Source: Chitinophaga terrae (ex Kim and Jung 2007)
GTDB taxonomy: Bacteria; Bacteroidota; Bacteroidia; Chitinophagales; Chitinophagaceae
Length of the DNA stretch: 64,000 nt
Assembly: GCF_900107795.1 (NCBI RefSeq)
Contig: NZ_FNRL01000021.1
Span: 55,133 to 119,132 of the forward strand
Direction of reading: 5' to 3'
The notes under the pieces were generated by a model. The model saw only the letters and a list, made by a program, of their open reading frames with translations. It had not been told where the DNA came from and ran no database searches. The stretch's first letter is position 1, and each line of letters begins with the position of its first letter. Shown here one piece after another: positions 9,192-19,638 of this stretch. The translations under genes and the position numbers were made by a program.

Positions 9192-11687
9192 ATGTCCTAT
9201 AATATTCCCTACCATTTCAAAGGTCTTAGCGACAGTGAAGTTACCGCTTCAAGAAAGAAGCACGGTTACAACCGTATTGATGCCACCCACAAAAGCGGTT
9301 GGCTGGAACTGCTTTTGAACATACTGAAAGAACCAATGCTTATCCTGCTGTTTGCCATTTCTGTTATTTACTTAATTATTGGCAATTATGGAGAGGCATT
9401 GTTCATGTTTGTTGCCATCGTTGCGGTTTCGGCTGTTTCATTCTATCAGGACAACCGGAGCAAAAAAGCATTGGAAGCGTTGGAAAAGCTCAACGAGCCT
9501 TTAAGTACTGTTGTCCGAAATGGCAAAGTAGTACAAATCCCTACCCAAGAAATTACAGTAGGCGACCTGTGTATTACGGAAGAAGGGAAAATGATTAATG
9601 CAGACGGAAAGATAGTCCACAGCAATGATTTTTCGGTGAACGAGGCATCTCTGACAGGTGAAAGCCTGTCGGTTTTCAAAAGCAGCGAAAGCGATGATAA
9701 CAGAGTGTACAGCGGAACGGTTGCAGTGTCGGGACTGGCTGTTTTTGAAGTGGAAAAAATCGGCAGGGAAACCCGTCTTGGAAAAATAGGCACGTCTTTA
9801 TCTGATATAAAAGAGGCTGCATCGCCTTTGCAGCTTCAAATCAGGAAGTTTGTCAAAACAATGGCGGTGATTGGTATTGTCATTTTCCTGTTGGTTTGTG
9901 TTGTCAATTATTACCATACCCGAAACCTGCTCGAAAGTCTGCTTAACGGGCTTACTCTGGCAATGTCTGTCTTGCCTGAAGAAATCCCGGTAGCGTTTAC
10001 CACATTTATGGCATTGGGCGCATGGAAGCTGATGCGTGAGGGCATCATCGTTAAACGGAGCAGCGTGGTTGAAACACTCGGTAGCACGACTGTTATTTGT
10101 ACCGACAAAACCGGGACGATTACAGAAAACACGATGCACCTGAAACATCTGTATGATTACCGTTCGGACAAAATTTTTGATGAGCAGGACTTTAACGATA
10201 CCTCACTTTCGGAGTTGATAAACTATGCCATGTGGAGCAGCGAGCCAGTACCCTTTGACCCGATGGAGAAGACCCTGCACCAAATATATGGACAGACACA
10301 AAAGGACGACCATAGAGGCTACTTTACCTTGTTCCACGAATATCCTTTGGACGGCAAACCGCCTATGATGACGCATATTTTCCAAGATACGAAGCAACAC
10401 CGGATTGTTGCGGCAAAAGGTGCGCCGGAAGCCATTCTTCAGGTGTCCACACTTCCTGAAAACGAAAAAAGTAAAATTCGCGGGTTGATAACAGGGTTTG
10501 GGGAACAAGGATTTCGTGTTTTGGGTGTAGCAAAATCACATTTTGAAGGTAATACCTTTCCTGAAAGACAACAGGATTTTCAGTTTGAGTTTTTGGGCTT
10601 GGTAGTATTTTATGACCCACCTAAAGAAGGCATTCGCTGTGTATTTCAGCATATATACGATGCCGGGATTAAAGTAAAGATAATTACGGGCGACAATGCC
10701 GACACTGCAAAAAGTATTGCGGTACAGGCAGGTATTGTCAATGCCGACAATGCCGTGGAAGGAACGGAAATTATGGCATATTCCGGGGAGCAACTATTGG
10801 AAGCAGTAGAGGAAAAAGTGCTGTTTGCAAGAATGTACCCCGATGTGAAACTGACTGCGGTAAATGCCTTAAAACAAAAGGGTGAAGTTGTGGCTATGGT
10901 GGGTGATGGTGTGAACGATGCACCAGCATTGAAAGCCGCAAATATCGGTGTGGCAATGGGTAGCAAAGAAACTGAGATTGCGAAAGCCGCTGCTTCTTTA
11001 GTTATCATCAACGATGATTTGGACAAGCTGATTACGGGAATAGCGGCGGGAAGAAGAATTTACACTAATATCAAAAAAGCCGTTCAATACATCATTTCCA
11101 TTCATATTCCCATTATCCTTACAGTGTCTTTACCCTTGTTTTTGGGCTGGACATTTCCACAGATATTCACGCCGGTACACGTTATCTTTTTAGAGTTGGT
11201 CATGGGACCAACCTGTTCCATTGTGTATGAAAATGAGCCAATGGAAAAAAATGCAATGTTGCAAAAACCAAGAAAAATGACTGACACATTCCTGAACTGG
11301 AAAGAGCTTGGAATAAGTATTGTTCAGGGACTGGTAATAACGGCAGGCATATTGTTCACGTACCGATATACGGTGCAGACCGGTGGTGGTGAGCAGCAGA
11401 CAAGGGCAATGGTTTTTACTACGTTGATTTTCGCAAACATTCTGTTGAGCTTGACCAACCGTTCATTCTATTACAGCCTGTTTGAGAGTTTCAAAAATCG
11501 TAATGCCCTGTTTGTGGTCATCAATGGCTCAACCTTAGTACTTCTTTTAGCGATACTGTATTACCCGCCGTTGTCCGACTTCTTCAAGGTTACAGGTTTG
11601 AGGCTAAAAGAATTGAGCATAGCTACTCTTATTGCATCGGTTTCCGTTCTGTGGTTTGAGGTTTATAAATTGTTTAAACGAAAATAG
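9192..11687 (+). CDS. Cation-translocating P-type ATPase
   Basis: An 831-aa inner-membrane ATPase that pumps cations. The actuator motif SLTGES, the M4 motif VLPEEIPVAF, the phosphorylation loop CTDKTGTITEN (Asp305), the nucleotide-site segment KGAPEA and the hinge MVGDGVNDAPAL are all intact. An N-terminal cation-ATPase segment (SDSEVTASRKKHGYN) and about ten helices complete it. There is no CxxC metal-binding domain and no CPC motif, so it is not a P1B copper/zinc exporter. It belongs to the P2-like class annotated for Ca2+ or other light cations, and the ion is uncertain. It lies upstream of a VIT-family transporter in the same direction. Confidence 0.88.
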   Translation: MSYNIPYHFKGLSDSEVTASRKKHGYNRIDATHKSGWLELLLNILKEPMLILLFAISVIYLIIGNYGEALFMFVAIVAVSAVSFYQDNRSKKALEALEKLNEPLSTVVRNGKVVQIPTQEITVGDLCITEEGKMINADGKIVHSNDFSVNEASLTGESLSVFKSSESDDNRVYSGTVAVSGLAVFEVEKIGRETRLGKIGTSLSDIKEAASPLQLQIRKFVKTMAVIGIVIFLLVCVVNYYHTRNLLESLLNGLTLAMSVLPEEIPVAFTTFMALGAWKLMREGIIVKRSSVVETLGSTTVICTDKTGTITENTMHLKHLYDYRSDKIFDEQDFNDTSLSELINYAMWSSEPVPFDPMEKTLHQIYGQTQKDDHRGYFTLFHEYPLDGKPPMMTHIFQDTKQHRIVAAKGAPEAILQVSTLPENEKSKIRGLITGFGEQGFRVLGVAKSHFEGNTFPERQQDFQFEFLGLVVFYDPPKEGIRCVFQHIYDAGIKVKIITGDNADTAKSIAVQAGIVNADNAVEGTEIMAYSGEQLLEAVEEKVLFARMYPDVKLTAVNALKQKGEVVAMVGDGVNDAPALKAANIGVAMGSKETEIAKAAASLVIINDDLDKLITGIAAGRRIYTNIKKAVQYIISIHIPIILTVSLPLFLGWTFPQIFTPVHVIFLELVMGPTCSIVYENEPMEKNAMLQKPRKMTDTFLNWKELGISIVQGLVITAGILFTYRYTVQTGGGEQQTRAMVFTTLIFANILLSLTNRSFYYSLFESFKNRNALFVVINGSTLVLLLAILYYPPLSDFFKVTGLRLKELSIATLIASVSVLWFEVYKLFKRK

Positions 11688-11710
11688 TAATTGACAAAAA
11701 TTCAAAAGCG

Positions 11711-12439
11711 ATGAAAAACAAAAAGGAAGAGGTAAATGAAATTACGATTGACAACTATTGGAACAACCATTACATCAATCGTAGCAACTGGCTTAGAGCC
11801 GCGGTGCTGGGAGCCAATGACGGTATTATATCCGTGTCCAGTCTGGCTATTGGAATAGCGGCAGCAAGCACAACAAGAGAACCGGTATTGCTGGCTACTA
11901 TTGCCTCGCTTGTTGCCGGAGCCTTGTCAATGGCGGCAGGCGAATACGTGTCTGTAAGTTCACAGACTGATATTGAAAAAGCCGACATAGAAAGGGAAGC
12001 AAAAGAACTCCGTGATATGCCGGAAACAGAACGCAACATATTGGCAGAAATCTATGAAAGGCGTGGACTGAAAAAAGAAACCGCCATGCAGGTAGCTAAG
12101 GAACTGATGGAAAAAGATGCTTTGGCTGCCCATGTTAGGGATGAGTTGGGGATTAACGAAATCAGCAAGGCAAACCCCATGCAGGCGGCACTGGCTTCAG
12201 GGGCATCTTTCACGGCAGGCGGAATATTGCCTTTAGCAGTAACGCTGCTGGCTCCCATTGTGGGGATGGAATACTGGCTCTACTGTTTTACGCTTGTCTT
12301 TCTCATTTTGTTGGGAATAGTATCGGCAAAAACAGGCGGTGCGGGCATCGGTAAAGCTATTGTAAGAATTGCTATCTGGGGAACAATTGCAATGGGCTTG
12401 TCTGCATTGGTGGGGCATCTGTTTGGTGTAAATGTTTAA
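11711..12439 (+). CDS. VIT1/CCC1-family iron/manganese transporter
   Basis: A 242-aa membrane protein of the vacuolar-iron-transporter family. Residues about 20-80 show the first helices with the typical start NWLRAAVLGANDGIISVSSL and the loop GALSMAAGEYVSVSSQ. The central charged segment (about 84-150, rich in Glu and Met: EAKELRDMPETERNI) is the metal-binding cytoplasmic domain of the family. Three further helices close the protein. The family moves Fe2+ or Mn2+. It lies 23 bp behind the P-type ATPase, so both are probably co-transcribed as metal-homeostasis cargo. Confidence 0.88.
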   Translation: MKNKKEEVNEITIDNYWNNHYINRSNWLRAAVLGANDGIISVSSLAIGIAAASTTREPVLLATIASLVAGALSMAAGEYVSVSSQTDIEKADIEREAKELRDMPETERNILAEIYERRGLKKETAMQVAKELMEKDALAAHVRDELGINEISKANPMQAALASGASFTAGGILPLAVTLLAPIVGMEYWLYCFTLVFLILLGIVSAKTGGAGIGKAIVRIAIWGTIAMGLSALVGHLFGVNV

Positions 12440-12554
12440 TGATAGCTAATAATCTTTCCGGAGCTAATAACTGTGAAAAAGGTACAATGGGATAACTGAA
12501 AATTTGAACCGCATATATAGAATAATTAAGTCTTAATATCTAAAGTGAAAGTCA

Positions 12555-13382
12555 ATGACGGGATTTTATACAAAAATCATGGAGGAGTTAGAAGAAGAAA
12601 TAAAAGAATTGACATACGAGCAAGGCAATGTTTTAGCTTCCTCTGAAAAAGCAGTTGAACTTATTTTACATAAGACCTCTGAATTGAAAGAATATGTATT
12701 GAAGACGGGGTTTAAAAATGTGCAGGAAGAAATACACTTTTTCAAATATCAGAAACCAGCCATTATAGCAAAGCTGATTTACCACAATGCTATCTACAAA
12801 ATTGAGGCACGGAAACCTTACGGAGCAAAGCCGATAAGAAAATACCTTAACAAAGAACTGAAAAAACTCAAAAGGTTCTTTGATAATAATCTTGATTTCT
12901 ATAAGTATTATCGTAGCAATAATTCTTTTCTTGATGAAAATTTTTTTGTACGTGGCAAGCACGATATAAAACTGTGGCTGGACACCTACTACTTCCAATC
13001 AGACCAAACCTTTTCCACTTCCCATGATTATAAGGTTGCTAAGATAATTGCCAACGACTTGATACAGGTTTATATCGAAGGTCAACTGTACAGCAAAACC
13101 CAAGACAGTAATTCGGCATCCACAGAAAAATTGAATTGGACAGGTAGTAAAGTTGCAATGATTGAACTAATCTATGCGCTGCATTATCAGGGTGTCTTTG
13201 ACAATGGGAACAGCGATATAAGAATAATAGCCCAATATTTTGAAAGTGCGTTTGATGTTGAGTTAGGTAATTTTTATCAAACCTATTTGGAATTGAGAAC
13301 CCGAAAAATAAACCGTACAAAATTTCTCGATGAATTACGGGATGGACTTTTAAAGAAGATGGACGAACAAGATGAGAAATAA
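12555..13382 (+). CDS. rteC: RteC-domain protein (first copy)
   Basis: A 275-aa cytoplasmic protein of the RteC family, named after the CTnDOT regulator that controls excision genes. Family signatures are EEIHFFKYQKPAIIAKLIYHNAIYKIE and the Tyr-rich segment YYRSNNSFLDENFFVRG, with SKVAMIELIYALHYQG in the C-terminal half. The start at 12555 follows an AT-rich leader. It is one of two RteC genes in this element (the other is at 30683-31531 on the other strand), and the two share many motifs. It is followed by a terminator hairpin and faces the giant helicase gene. By analogy it regulates ICE excision or cargo genes; direct targets are unknown. Confidence 0.85.
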   Translation: MTGFYTKIMEELEEEIKELTYEQGNVLASSEKAVELILHKTSELKEYVLKTGFKNVQEEIHFFKYQKPAIIAKLIYHNAIYKIEARKPYGAKPIRKYLNKELKKLKRFFDNNLDFYKYYRSNNSFLDENFFVRGKHDIKLWLDTYYFQSDQTFSTSHDYKVAKIIANDLIQVYIEGQLYSKTQDSNSASTEKLNWTGSKVAMIELIYALHYQGVFDNGNSDIRIIAQYFESAFDVELGNFYQTYLELRTRKINRTKFLDELRDGLLKKMDEQDEK

Positions 13383-13407
13383 TATTACCCAATAGAGATA
13401 AAAAAGT

Positions 13408-13440
13408 AAACGGGGACTTGCAGATCCCCGTTTGCTTTTT
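13408..13440. terminator. Bidirectional intrinsic terminator
   Basis: A 9-bp perfect stem, AAACGGGGA with TCCCCGTTT, an 8-nt loop and T-rich flanks on both sides. It lies between the convergent rteC gene and the methylase-helicase gene and can stop transcription from both. Confidence 0.8.
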
Positions 13441-13456
13441 ATCCATCCCATCCGTA

Positions 13457-16400
13457 TTATAAAACCCCTCTTGGCAGATGAATACCTTTAACCCGTACAA
13501 TTGTTTCAGAATTATGCTGACTTTGTTTTTCGGCTTTTTCGGGCTGTACCGCTTCTGTATCGGCTTCCGGCTTTATGGATAATTGTATTTTCCTTTCAAC
13601 CGCCGCCAGTTCCGTTTTAAGGTCGCTCAAAGCTTGCTCTTTCTTCCATGTACCGTTTACCACCTCCTGAAGAACAGGGAGGTCTTTTTGCAGCCCGTCA
13701 AGTTTCTTTTGTTCCTGCTCTAAGATGCCGGGTATTTTTTGGAGCGCATTCAGAAAATTGAGCGATGCTGTTTTTGCATCGGTCGCCATCTTACCGTTAT
13801 TGAACGTGTATTTGATATTGCCCTCGCCCTGAACAAAGAAACGGTTATCCCTTTCGAGCGTAGTGCTGTCCTTTTCCGAAAGTTCGGTTTTGACCAATAA
13901 CGTAAAGCCGTACAGCGTACCGATTTCCTCATACTGCCCTGCGGTACGGGCTTTTTCGGAAAGCTGGTTGAGTTTCGCCCCAATTTGTTTTACATCGGCA
14001 TTGGGCGGCAGCCCTGTAAGCTGCACCGGGTTGAGTATTTCCCCGTCTTTGTTTTTCTGTATGCGCTGTTGCAGGTTTTGCCAGTCGAGGCTCATACGGT
14101 CAAACCGTGCCTGCGTACTTTCCAGTGAGGCAATGGTATCTTCCAGCTTGTATTTGGAAGTAGATTTGGAACGGTTGTGGGCCTGCCGTTCGCTTTCCAG
14201 CCCGGCAATCTGCTTTTCCAGTTTCGCTTTTTCCAAAAGGTCGGTATTGCCTGATAGTATCGCCACATATTCCGAGAAGTTCATGCCCGTTTTTTCGTCC
14301 ATGCCACCCTCATCAATGGTACGTTTGCCGAGGCTGTTGCTCTTTAATTGCTCAATAAATACTTGCTTATTGTACATCGTATTGAACTTGTAGCTATCCA
14401 GCGATTTTTGAACAGCGTAGATGAAAATATCCACTTTGTTATCGGCAAAGAATTTGGCAATGTCATTGCCTTTGCGGATAGCCCTGCCGTCCCGTTGGGC
14501 AAGGTCAGACGGTCGCCACGGTATATCCAAATGGTGAACGGCAACCGCCCGTTTTTGTGCATTTACGCCCGTGCCGAGCATTTCGGTAGAACCGAACAGC
14601 ACTCGTATTTTTCCCTCGTTAACATCCCTGATAAGTTCCTTGCGCTGCTTTTCATTCTTAGCCTCCTGAATAAACCGTATCTCGTGCGCAGGGATGCCGT
14701 GGTCTTTCACCAGCTTGCGCTTGATTTCCGAGTATATATTCCATTCCCCCGGCTTGTAAGTACCGAGGTCGGAGAAAACGAACTGCGTTCCTTTCTGCGC
14801 ATTGTATTTATTGTAGTATTGGGCAATATTAGCCGCACAGTGCGAGGCTTTATTGTCCGGGTGGTCTTCATAAGCCCGGCTAATCATCCGCATATCCAGC
14901 GACATCTTACGGGCGTAGTCTGTCGCAATCAGCATCTTCGCTTTTTCTTCGCTTTCACTTAGCGGAGGTCTGCCCAAAAGTTCAGCATTGCCCGTTTTGG
15001 CAAACTCCATTAGCTTTTGAATGAAAACCTCCTGCTCCGGCGTGGGTGGGATATGGTACAGTATCTCGTTTTTTTCGGGACGGTCTATACCAATATCCTT
15101 TGCCGTCCGGTAGTCCGTAATTTCCGAATAGAACTGCGCCAGTTCCGGCACTTTGATAAAGAAGCGGAAACGCTCTTTTGATACGATATTGTTCGCTACC
15201 GAAAATTCATAATCAGTAGTCTTACGTGCGTATATGGCTGCCCACGCATCAAAACAGTTGATGCCCTGTTTTTCCATTGCTTGCGGGCGCAGGTATTTAA
15301 AGAGTAAATACAGTTCTGTGAGCGAATTACTGATAGTCGTACCCGAAAGGAACGTTGCGCCCAGGTCTTTGCCTGTGCGCTCCTGAATGGTGCGGAGGGC
15401 AAACAGCAGGTTTAACGCCTTTTGGCTACCAGCCATATTGCCCAAACCCGCTACACGCTCATGCCTTGTATTGAACATGAGGTTTTTAAAACGGTGGCTT
15501 TCGTCCACAAAAATGTGGTCAATGCCCATCATTTTAAAGTCCACAACATCATCCTTACGGTTTTCGATGTCATGCTCCAGTGTTTTTAATTTAACCTCTA
15601 AATTTTCCTTACGGATAATGACCCCTTTGAGCATCCCCCTTGAAACCTCTTTTCCCTGCGCTTTCAAAGCGGCAAGATTATCTTCCACGCTTTCCAGTTC
15701 TGCTTCTAAAATCTGCTTTTGCATTTCGGGCGATTGCGGTATCATCCCGAATTGGTCGTGCGTTAAGATGATACAATCCCAATCGTTGTTTTTAATATCC
15801 CCGAATATGCGCAGGCGTTTCTGCGGGGTAAAATCTTCCTTGCCGGGATATAATATTTTGGCGTGGGGATAGGCTTTGCGGTAGGTTTCCGCTATCTCGT
15901 GCACATTGGCTTTTAACCCGATAATAATCGGTTTATGTGCCAGCCCCAAACGCTTCATTTCCTGTGCTGCCGTACACATGATGAGCGTTTTACCTGCACC
16001 GACTTCGTGGTCGCAGATAGCACCGCCGTTCATCTTAATCATCCAAACGGCATCCTTTTGGCTGGGGTACAGGTCTTCGATACCTAACGCCTTGCGGTCA
16101 AGCCCCGGAAACTCCTGATGGCTACCGTCATACTGCGGGCGTACAAAACAGTTAAAGGTATCGTTGTATTTGTCGGTTAACCTTTGCTTAAACTCATCCT
16201 TCTGCGCAAAGAGCCAGTCCGAAAACTCCCTGCGTATCTCGTCAATTTTGCTGTTAGCCATTTGTATGGCTTCCATGTCCCGCACCTTTACTTCCCTGTC
16301 ATCTATGATTACCTTTTTGGTAATGTCAGGCGTAGTGTTGACAAGGGCGTGTTTCAGCAGGGTAACGCCGTCAAACGTCCGGCTTTCAGACTTGATAGCG

Positions 16401-18970
16401 TACTTTTCGGTAATATGGATATTCTTAAGGTCGCAATGGATGGAAAAATCATCGGAACTTTCAGAATAATTGATGCGTATATCCGTATCGAACAGGTGTG
16501 AAGCGAAACGGTTGTAGATACCCGTAGGTATCCAGCGTTCGCCGAGGTTAAAATCGAGTTCCTCAAACTCAATCCTGCGGGGCTTTGCTTCTTCGAGGGC
16601 TTTAAGGCTTGCGGCAGCTTCCTTGTCATCCGGTTGCCCGGCAAGGTACGCCTGCACATCTTCGGCTTTTTCAACTACGTTGCCCGAAACCCATTTTTCG
16701 GCAATCTCGTATTCCTTTTGTACAGGACTGTAAAAGATACGGCCATGCAGCACATCTTTTAAATCCTCGCCGGACATCCCGCTAATCTCCGACATATAGC
16801 CCAAGTCAACCCTGCCGTACTTGTTGAGCGATGCCGCCAACGCTTCGTCCGGGTTATCCGTTGCAAGCGTTGCCGTTGAAAAACTTACAGGCTTGTGGAA
16901 TATATCAGCTTTATGCACTACACCACCCACAACACGCTCCAAATAGGGTACTTCCTTTCCTGCGGTGTCGGTCTTTATCAATTTGATATTGTCGGCACTG
17001 TTCAGGTTGCCATATTTCTTTAGAAAATCATCATACAGGCGGTTCAGCGTTTCCCGTTCCTGTTTATATTCGCTATGGTGCTGCGCTTCCTGATTGTATA
17101 GTTCCTGATAAACATCCCGCAACCCTATGTACGCTTCGGCTCTTGCTTTCTGATTGGCTGGCAAGGATAGCGGGTGAAAGACCGCCGTACCATTGGATAA
17201 ATCCACCTCCCTCAAATGCCCTACAAAACCATTATCCATCACAAGGCAATCATCCCGGTGGAATGATTGCAGTTCACCGGAGTACGGGGCAGGTTCAGGA
17301 AGTACCTTGTCATTGGCAGAAACAGCAGGTTTATCTTTGGATATTTTTTCTATTTCACCACGGCTGTTGATACCAACGGATGAAAACAAATCGCCTATCA
17401 CGGGTGCTTGTCTGTTTGTACGTGGTACGGTTGGGGGCTTCGGTGTTTCTTCTTTGGGATTACGCAGGGGTATATAATCAAACAAGCCCGGCTGATGCGG
17501 GCGATTGCCCGCCTTTTTCTTGGTAACAGTTGTCCTTCTCCTAACTCTTTTCGGTGGAGCGAGAACGGCAGCTTGTGGCGCACTGTTAAAGAGGTCAAAC
17601 AAACTTAACTGCACTTCTTCCCGTACTTGCGGTGCATCGGCTATCGCTGTAACGCTTTGCTGCGCACGGCTAATAGAGGGTTGTGCTGCCACAGTATTGG
17701 TAAAATTGAACAATGTGGGTTGTGGCGTTTCGCTCCTTTCTATGCCGGTAGCCGGCTGCGTGGGCGTAGGGTCAGGAGTTACGGTAACATCCGGCTCTAC
17801 CGTAGGCTCATCGGGCGGTAGCCCTTTGTAAAGATTTATATTCAGATACTCTTTAAAATCTCCATCCAGTATTTTCTTTGCTTCTTTTGCAATTTCGGCT
17901 ACGCCGCCACTATGTGTATAGACGGTATAAGGTTTACCGTAGAGGTCGGTAGATTGTATGATTTCATCAAATACAACGGGGGCGGTATAATGAACGAAAG
18001 CGTTTACGTGGTCGTTGTGCTTCGTGAGCAGCGTATCGCAAAAGTCTTTTTCCAATTTCGTAAAACCTTGCTTACCTATGTTCTTTTGAAGTACGATAAG
18101 GTCGCTGCCGACTTCTGTTCCGGCATAATCCATGAAAAGATTGTTCGGTAGCCGTACCACCGAAACAAGGTTATGCTCTTTCATCAATGCCTCACGTATG
18201 GGCTTATTGCTTGGGCTATCCAAAACGCCCTGCGAGGTGATGAAAGCGAGAACACCGCCATCCCGTAGCGTGTCCGTTCCCTTTAAGAAAAAGTAATTGT
18301 GGATGCCCCTTGCTGCCTGCGCCCTTGCAGGGGCATTACCCCGTGAATACGAAAGGTCAAAGACCGAACTTGTACCAAATGGAATATTGCTGGCAACCAC
18401 ATCGTAGCTGTTCAGCTCCCTTTCGGGTATTTCTTCAAAACCGCTTATACGGATATTTCTGTCAGGGTAAATCTGTTTGAGGATTTTACCCGTTAGCAGG
18501 TCTTTTTCATAAGCGGTAATCTGTGATACGTTTTTATCTGTAAAAGACTGGATAAAGCCGCCAATCCCTGCCGATGGCTCTAAAAATTTTTGAATGGCTA
18601 TACCATTTTCTTTGAATACATCGGATAATGTATTGATGATTTCGGGCGGAGTATAAAACGCTGTAAGTACCGAACTGCGCATACTGTCCACAAAGTGTTT
18701 ATACTGCCTTTCGTCTGCGGCATTTTCTTTCAGTACCCTGTGTAGTTCCTGCGTTTCCTCAAAATACCTCCGCTCATAATCTTTCCACTGCTTTATATCT
18801 GTCGGATGCTCTGCGGGATTTAAAATGAATTTTAGTCCCCCGAAACCACTGTACTGTAAAAGCTGCTGCCGTTCGGCTTCGGTAGCTTGGCGTTTTTCCT
18901 TTTCCAACCTGAACATGACCCGTAACGCCTCGATATTCTGCTTCAGGTGGTCACGTTGATTAAATGCCAT
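13457..18970 (-). CDS. Giant ICE DNA methylase-helicase fusion protein
   Basis: An 1837-aa protein typical of Bacteroidota conjugative elements. The N-terminal part (about 1-380) is an N6-methyltransferase-like domain: a SAM-site region KFLEPSAGIGGFIQ and a variant NPPF motif, ASNIPFG. A low-complexity Pro/Thr-rich linker follows (about 385-500). The C-terminal half is an SF2/SNF2-type helicase with Walker A DHEVGAGKT near 990, the DEAH-like box FVDESHRFKN, the motif LSGTTISNSLTELY and the SF2 motif VI region AQRDGRAIRKGN. Long coiled-coil helices end the protein. It overlaps the DUF1896 gene upstream by 11 nt. It probably acts in element DNA maintenance or modification. The NIPFG variant makes catalytic methylation uncertain. 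Confidence 0.87.
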   Translation of the reverse strand: MAFNQRDHLKQNIEALRVMFRLEKEKRQATEAERQQLLQYSGFGGLKFILNPAEHPTDIKQWKDYERRYFEETQELHRVLKENAADERQYKHFVDSMRSSVLTAFYTPPEIINTLSDVFKENGIAIQKFLEPSAGIGGFIQSFTDKNVSQITAYEKDLLTGKILKQIYPDRNIRISGFEEIPERELNSYDVVASNIPFGTSSVFDLSYSRGNAPARAQAARGIHNYFFLKGTDTLRDGGVLAFITSQGVLDSPSNKPIREALMKEHNLVSVVRLPNNLFMDYAGTEVGSDLIVLQKNIGKQGFTKLEKDFCDTLLTKHNDHVNAFVHYTAPVVFDEIIQSTDLYGKPYTVYTHSGGVAEIAKEAKKILDGDFKEYLNINLYKGLPPDEPTVEPDVTVTPDPTPTQPATGIERSETPQPTLFNFTNTVAAQPSISRAQQSVTAIADAPQVREEVQLSLFDLFNSAPQAAVLAPPKRVRRRTTVTKKKAGNRPHQPGLFDYIPLRNPKEETPKPPTVPRTNRQAPVIGDLFSSVGINSRGEIEKISKDKPAVSANDKVLPEPAPYSGELQSFHRDDCLVMDNGFVGHLREVDLSNGTAVFHPLSLPANQKARAEAYIGLRDVYQELYNQEAQHHSEYKQERETLNRLYDDFLKKYGNLNSADNIKLIKTDTAGKEVPYLERVVGGVVHKADIFHKPVSFSTATLATDNPDEALAASLNKYGRVDLGYMSEISGMSGEDLKDVLHGRIFYSPVQKEYEIAEKWVSGNVVEKAEDVQAYLAGQPDDKEAAASLKALEEAKPRRIEFEELDFNLGERWIPTGIYNRFASHLFDTDIRINYSESSDDFSIHCDLKNIHITEKYAIKSESRTFDGVTLLKHALVNTTPDITKKVIIDDREVKVRDMEAIQMANSKIDEIRREFSDWLFAQKDEFKQRLTDKYNDTFNCFVRPQYDGSHQEFPGLDRKALGIEDLYPSQKDAVWMIKMNGGAICDHEVGAGKTLIMCTAAQEMKRLGLAHKPIIIGLKANVHEIAETYRKAYPHAKILYPGKEDFTPQKRLRIFGDIKNNDWDCIILTHDQFGMIPQSPEMQKQILEAELESVEDNLAALKAQGKEVSRGMLKGVIIRKENLEVKLKTLEHDIENRKDDVVDFKMMGIDHIFVDESHRFKNLMFNTRHERVAGLGNMAGSQKALNLLFALRTIQERTGKDLGATFLSGTTISNSLTELYLLFKYLRPQAMEKQGINCFDAWAAIYARKTTDYEFSVANNIVSKERFRFFIKVPELAQFYSEITDYRTAKDIGIDRPEKNEILYHIPPTPEQEVFIQKLMEFAKTGNAELLGRPPLSESEEKAKMLIATDYARKMSLDMRMISRAYEDHPDNKASHCAANIAQYYNKYNAQKGTQFVFSDLGTYKPGEWNIYSEIKRKLVKDHGIPAHEIRFIQEAKNEKQRKELIRDVNEGKIRVLFGSTEMLGTGVNAQKRAVAVHHLDIPWRPSDLAQRDGRAIRKGNDIAKFFADNKVDIFIYAVQKSLDSYKFNTMYNKQVFIEQLKSNSLGKRTIDEGGMDEKTGMNFSEYVAILSGNTDLLEKAKLEKQIAGLESERQAHNRSKSTSKYKLEDTIASLESTQARFDRMSLDWQNLQQRIQKNKDGEILNPVQLTGLPPNADVKQIGAKLNQLSEKARTAGQYEEIGTLYGFTLLVKTELSEKDSTTLERDNRFFVQGEGNIKYTFNNGKMATDAKTASLNFLNALQKIPGILEQEQKKLDGLQKDLPVLQEVVNGTWKKEQALSDLKTELAAVERKIQLSIKPEADTEAVQPEKAEKQSQHNSETIVRVKGIHLPRGVL

Positions 18971-19394
18971 AGTCTTCGATATGAATTGCTATGGTTCCCG
19001 TGATTTCCGTATAAAGCAGGTCGTGGTCGGTGGTATAGGCGAAGTCATCCGTCAGCACATATTTGGCAAATACGGGTTCACAGATAGGCAGCATCTTTAG
19101 AGCAAACGGGCGCAGTTCCTCATCCAGCATGATGCTGTTAAACTCACTGCACACCACTTGAAAAACGGTGTCGAACTTGGAATAGTAAAGCCCCTCAAAG
19201 AGTATATTATCTGCGATTTGGTCGCATTCCTCAATGGGGTTGCCCGAACGGAATGCGCCCTCGTAAGCATTTGCCGCCCACTTGGAGCGTTGCTCGATAA
19301 ACTTTTGGTCGTCCGCTTTTTCGGGGAAGCTGATATTTAATAATTCCTGTAACCTTAACGTAAAATAAGAGAGGTCTTTTTGCTGTGTACTCAT
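18960..19394 (-). CDS. DUF1896 protein
   Basis: A small acidic protein (144 aa from Met at 19394; an upstream Met at 19418 would add eight residues). DUF1896 is recognised by DLSYFTLRLQELLNISFPE, ANAYEGAFRSGNPIEECDQIADNILFEGL and YTEITGTIAIHIEDYGI. In Bacteroidota CTn elements it is the standard upstream neighbour of the giant methylase-helicase, and here it overlaps that gene by 11 nt, indicating translational coupling. Its function is unknown; a partner role to the helicase is an inference from this fixed pairing. Confidence 0.82.
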   Translation of the reverse strand: MSTQQKDLSYFTLRLQELLNISFPEKADDQKFIEQRSKWAANAYEGAFRSGNPIEECDQIADNILFEGLYYSKFDTVFQVVCSEFNSIMLDEELRPFALKMLPICEPVFAKYVLTDDFAYTTDHDLLYTEITGTIAIHIEDYGI

Positions 19395-19638
19395 ATTGAT
19401 TTTGTTTAAAATTTTCAATGAGTAGCTAAAGTATTATGGCTATAAACCGCCACACCTAAAGCGGTAGTAGTTGGCTTTGGGTGGCAGAGTTTGGCGGTAG
19501 AAAAATTGATTATGGGAGAATCGCTTTTACGAATGGCAAAAGAATTACCAAGTGGAAGGATATAATTGGGTGGTGTACGTATTTAGATAGTAGTTCAACT
19601 ATAAACCGAGCATGAAACAAGAAAGGAATTTTAAAAAG

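Noticed and set aside
9192..11687. Copper or zinc P1B-type ATPase
   Set aside because: No CPC/SPC motif in the membrane helix and no CxxC domain; the M4 motif is PEEIP.
17143..17831. Several 64-108-aa plus-strand ORFs inside the methylase-helicase gene
   Set aside because: They lie antisense to a clearly conserved protein and have no domain or start context of their own.
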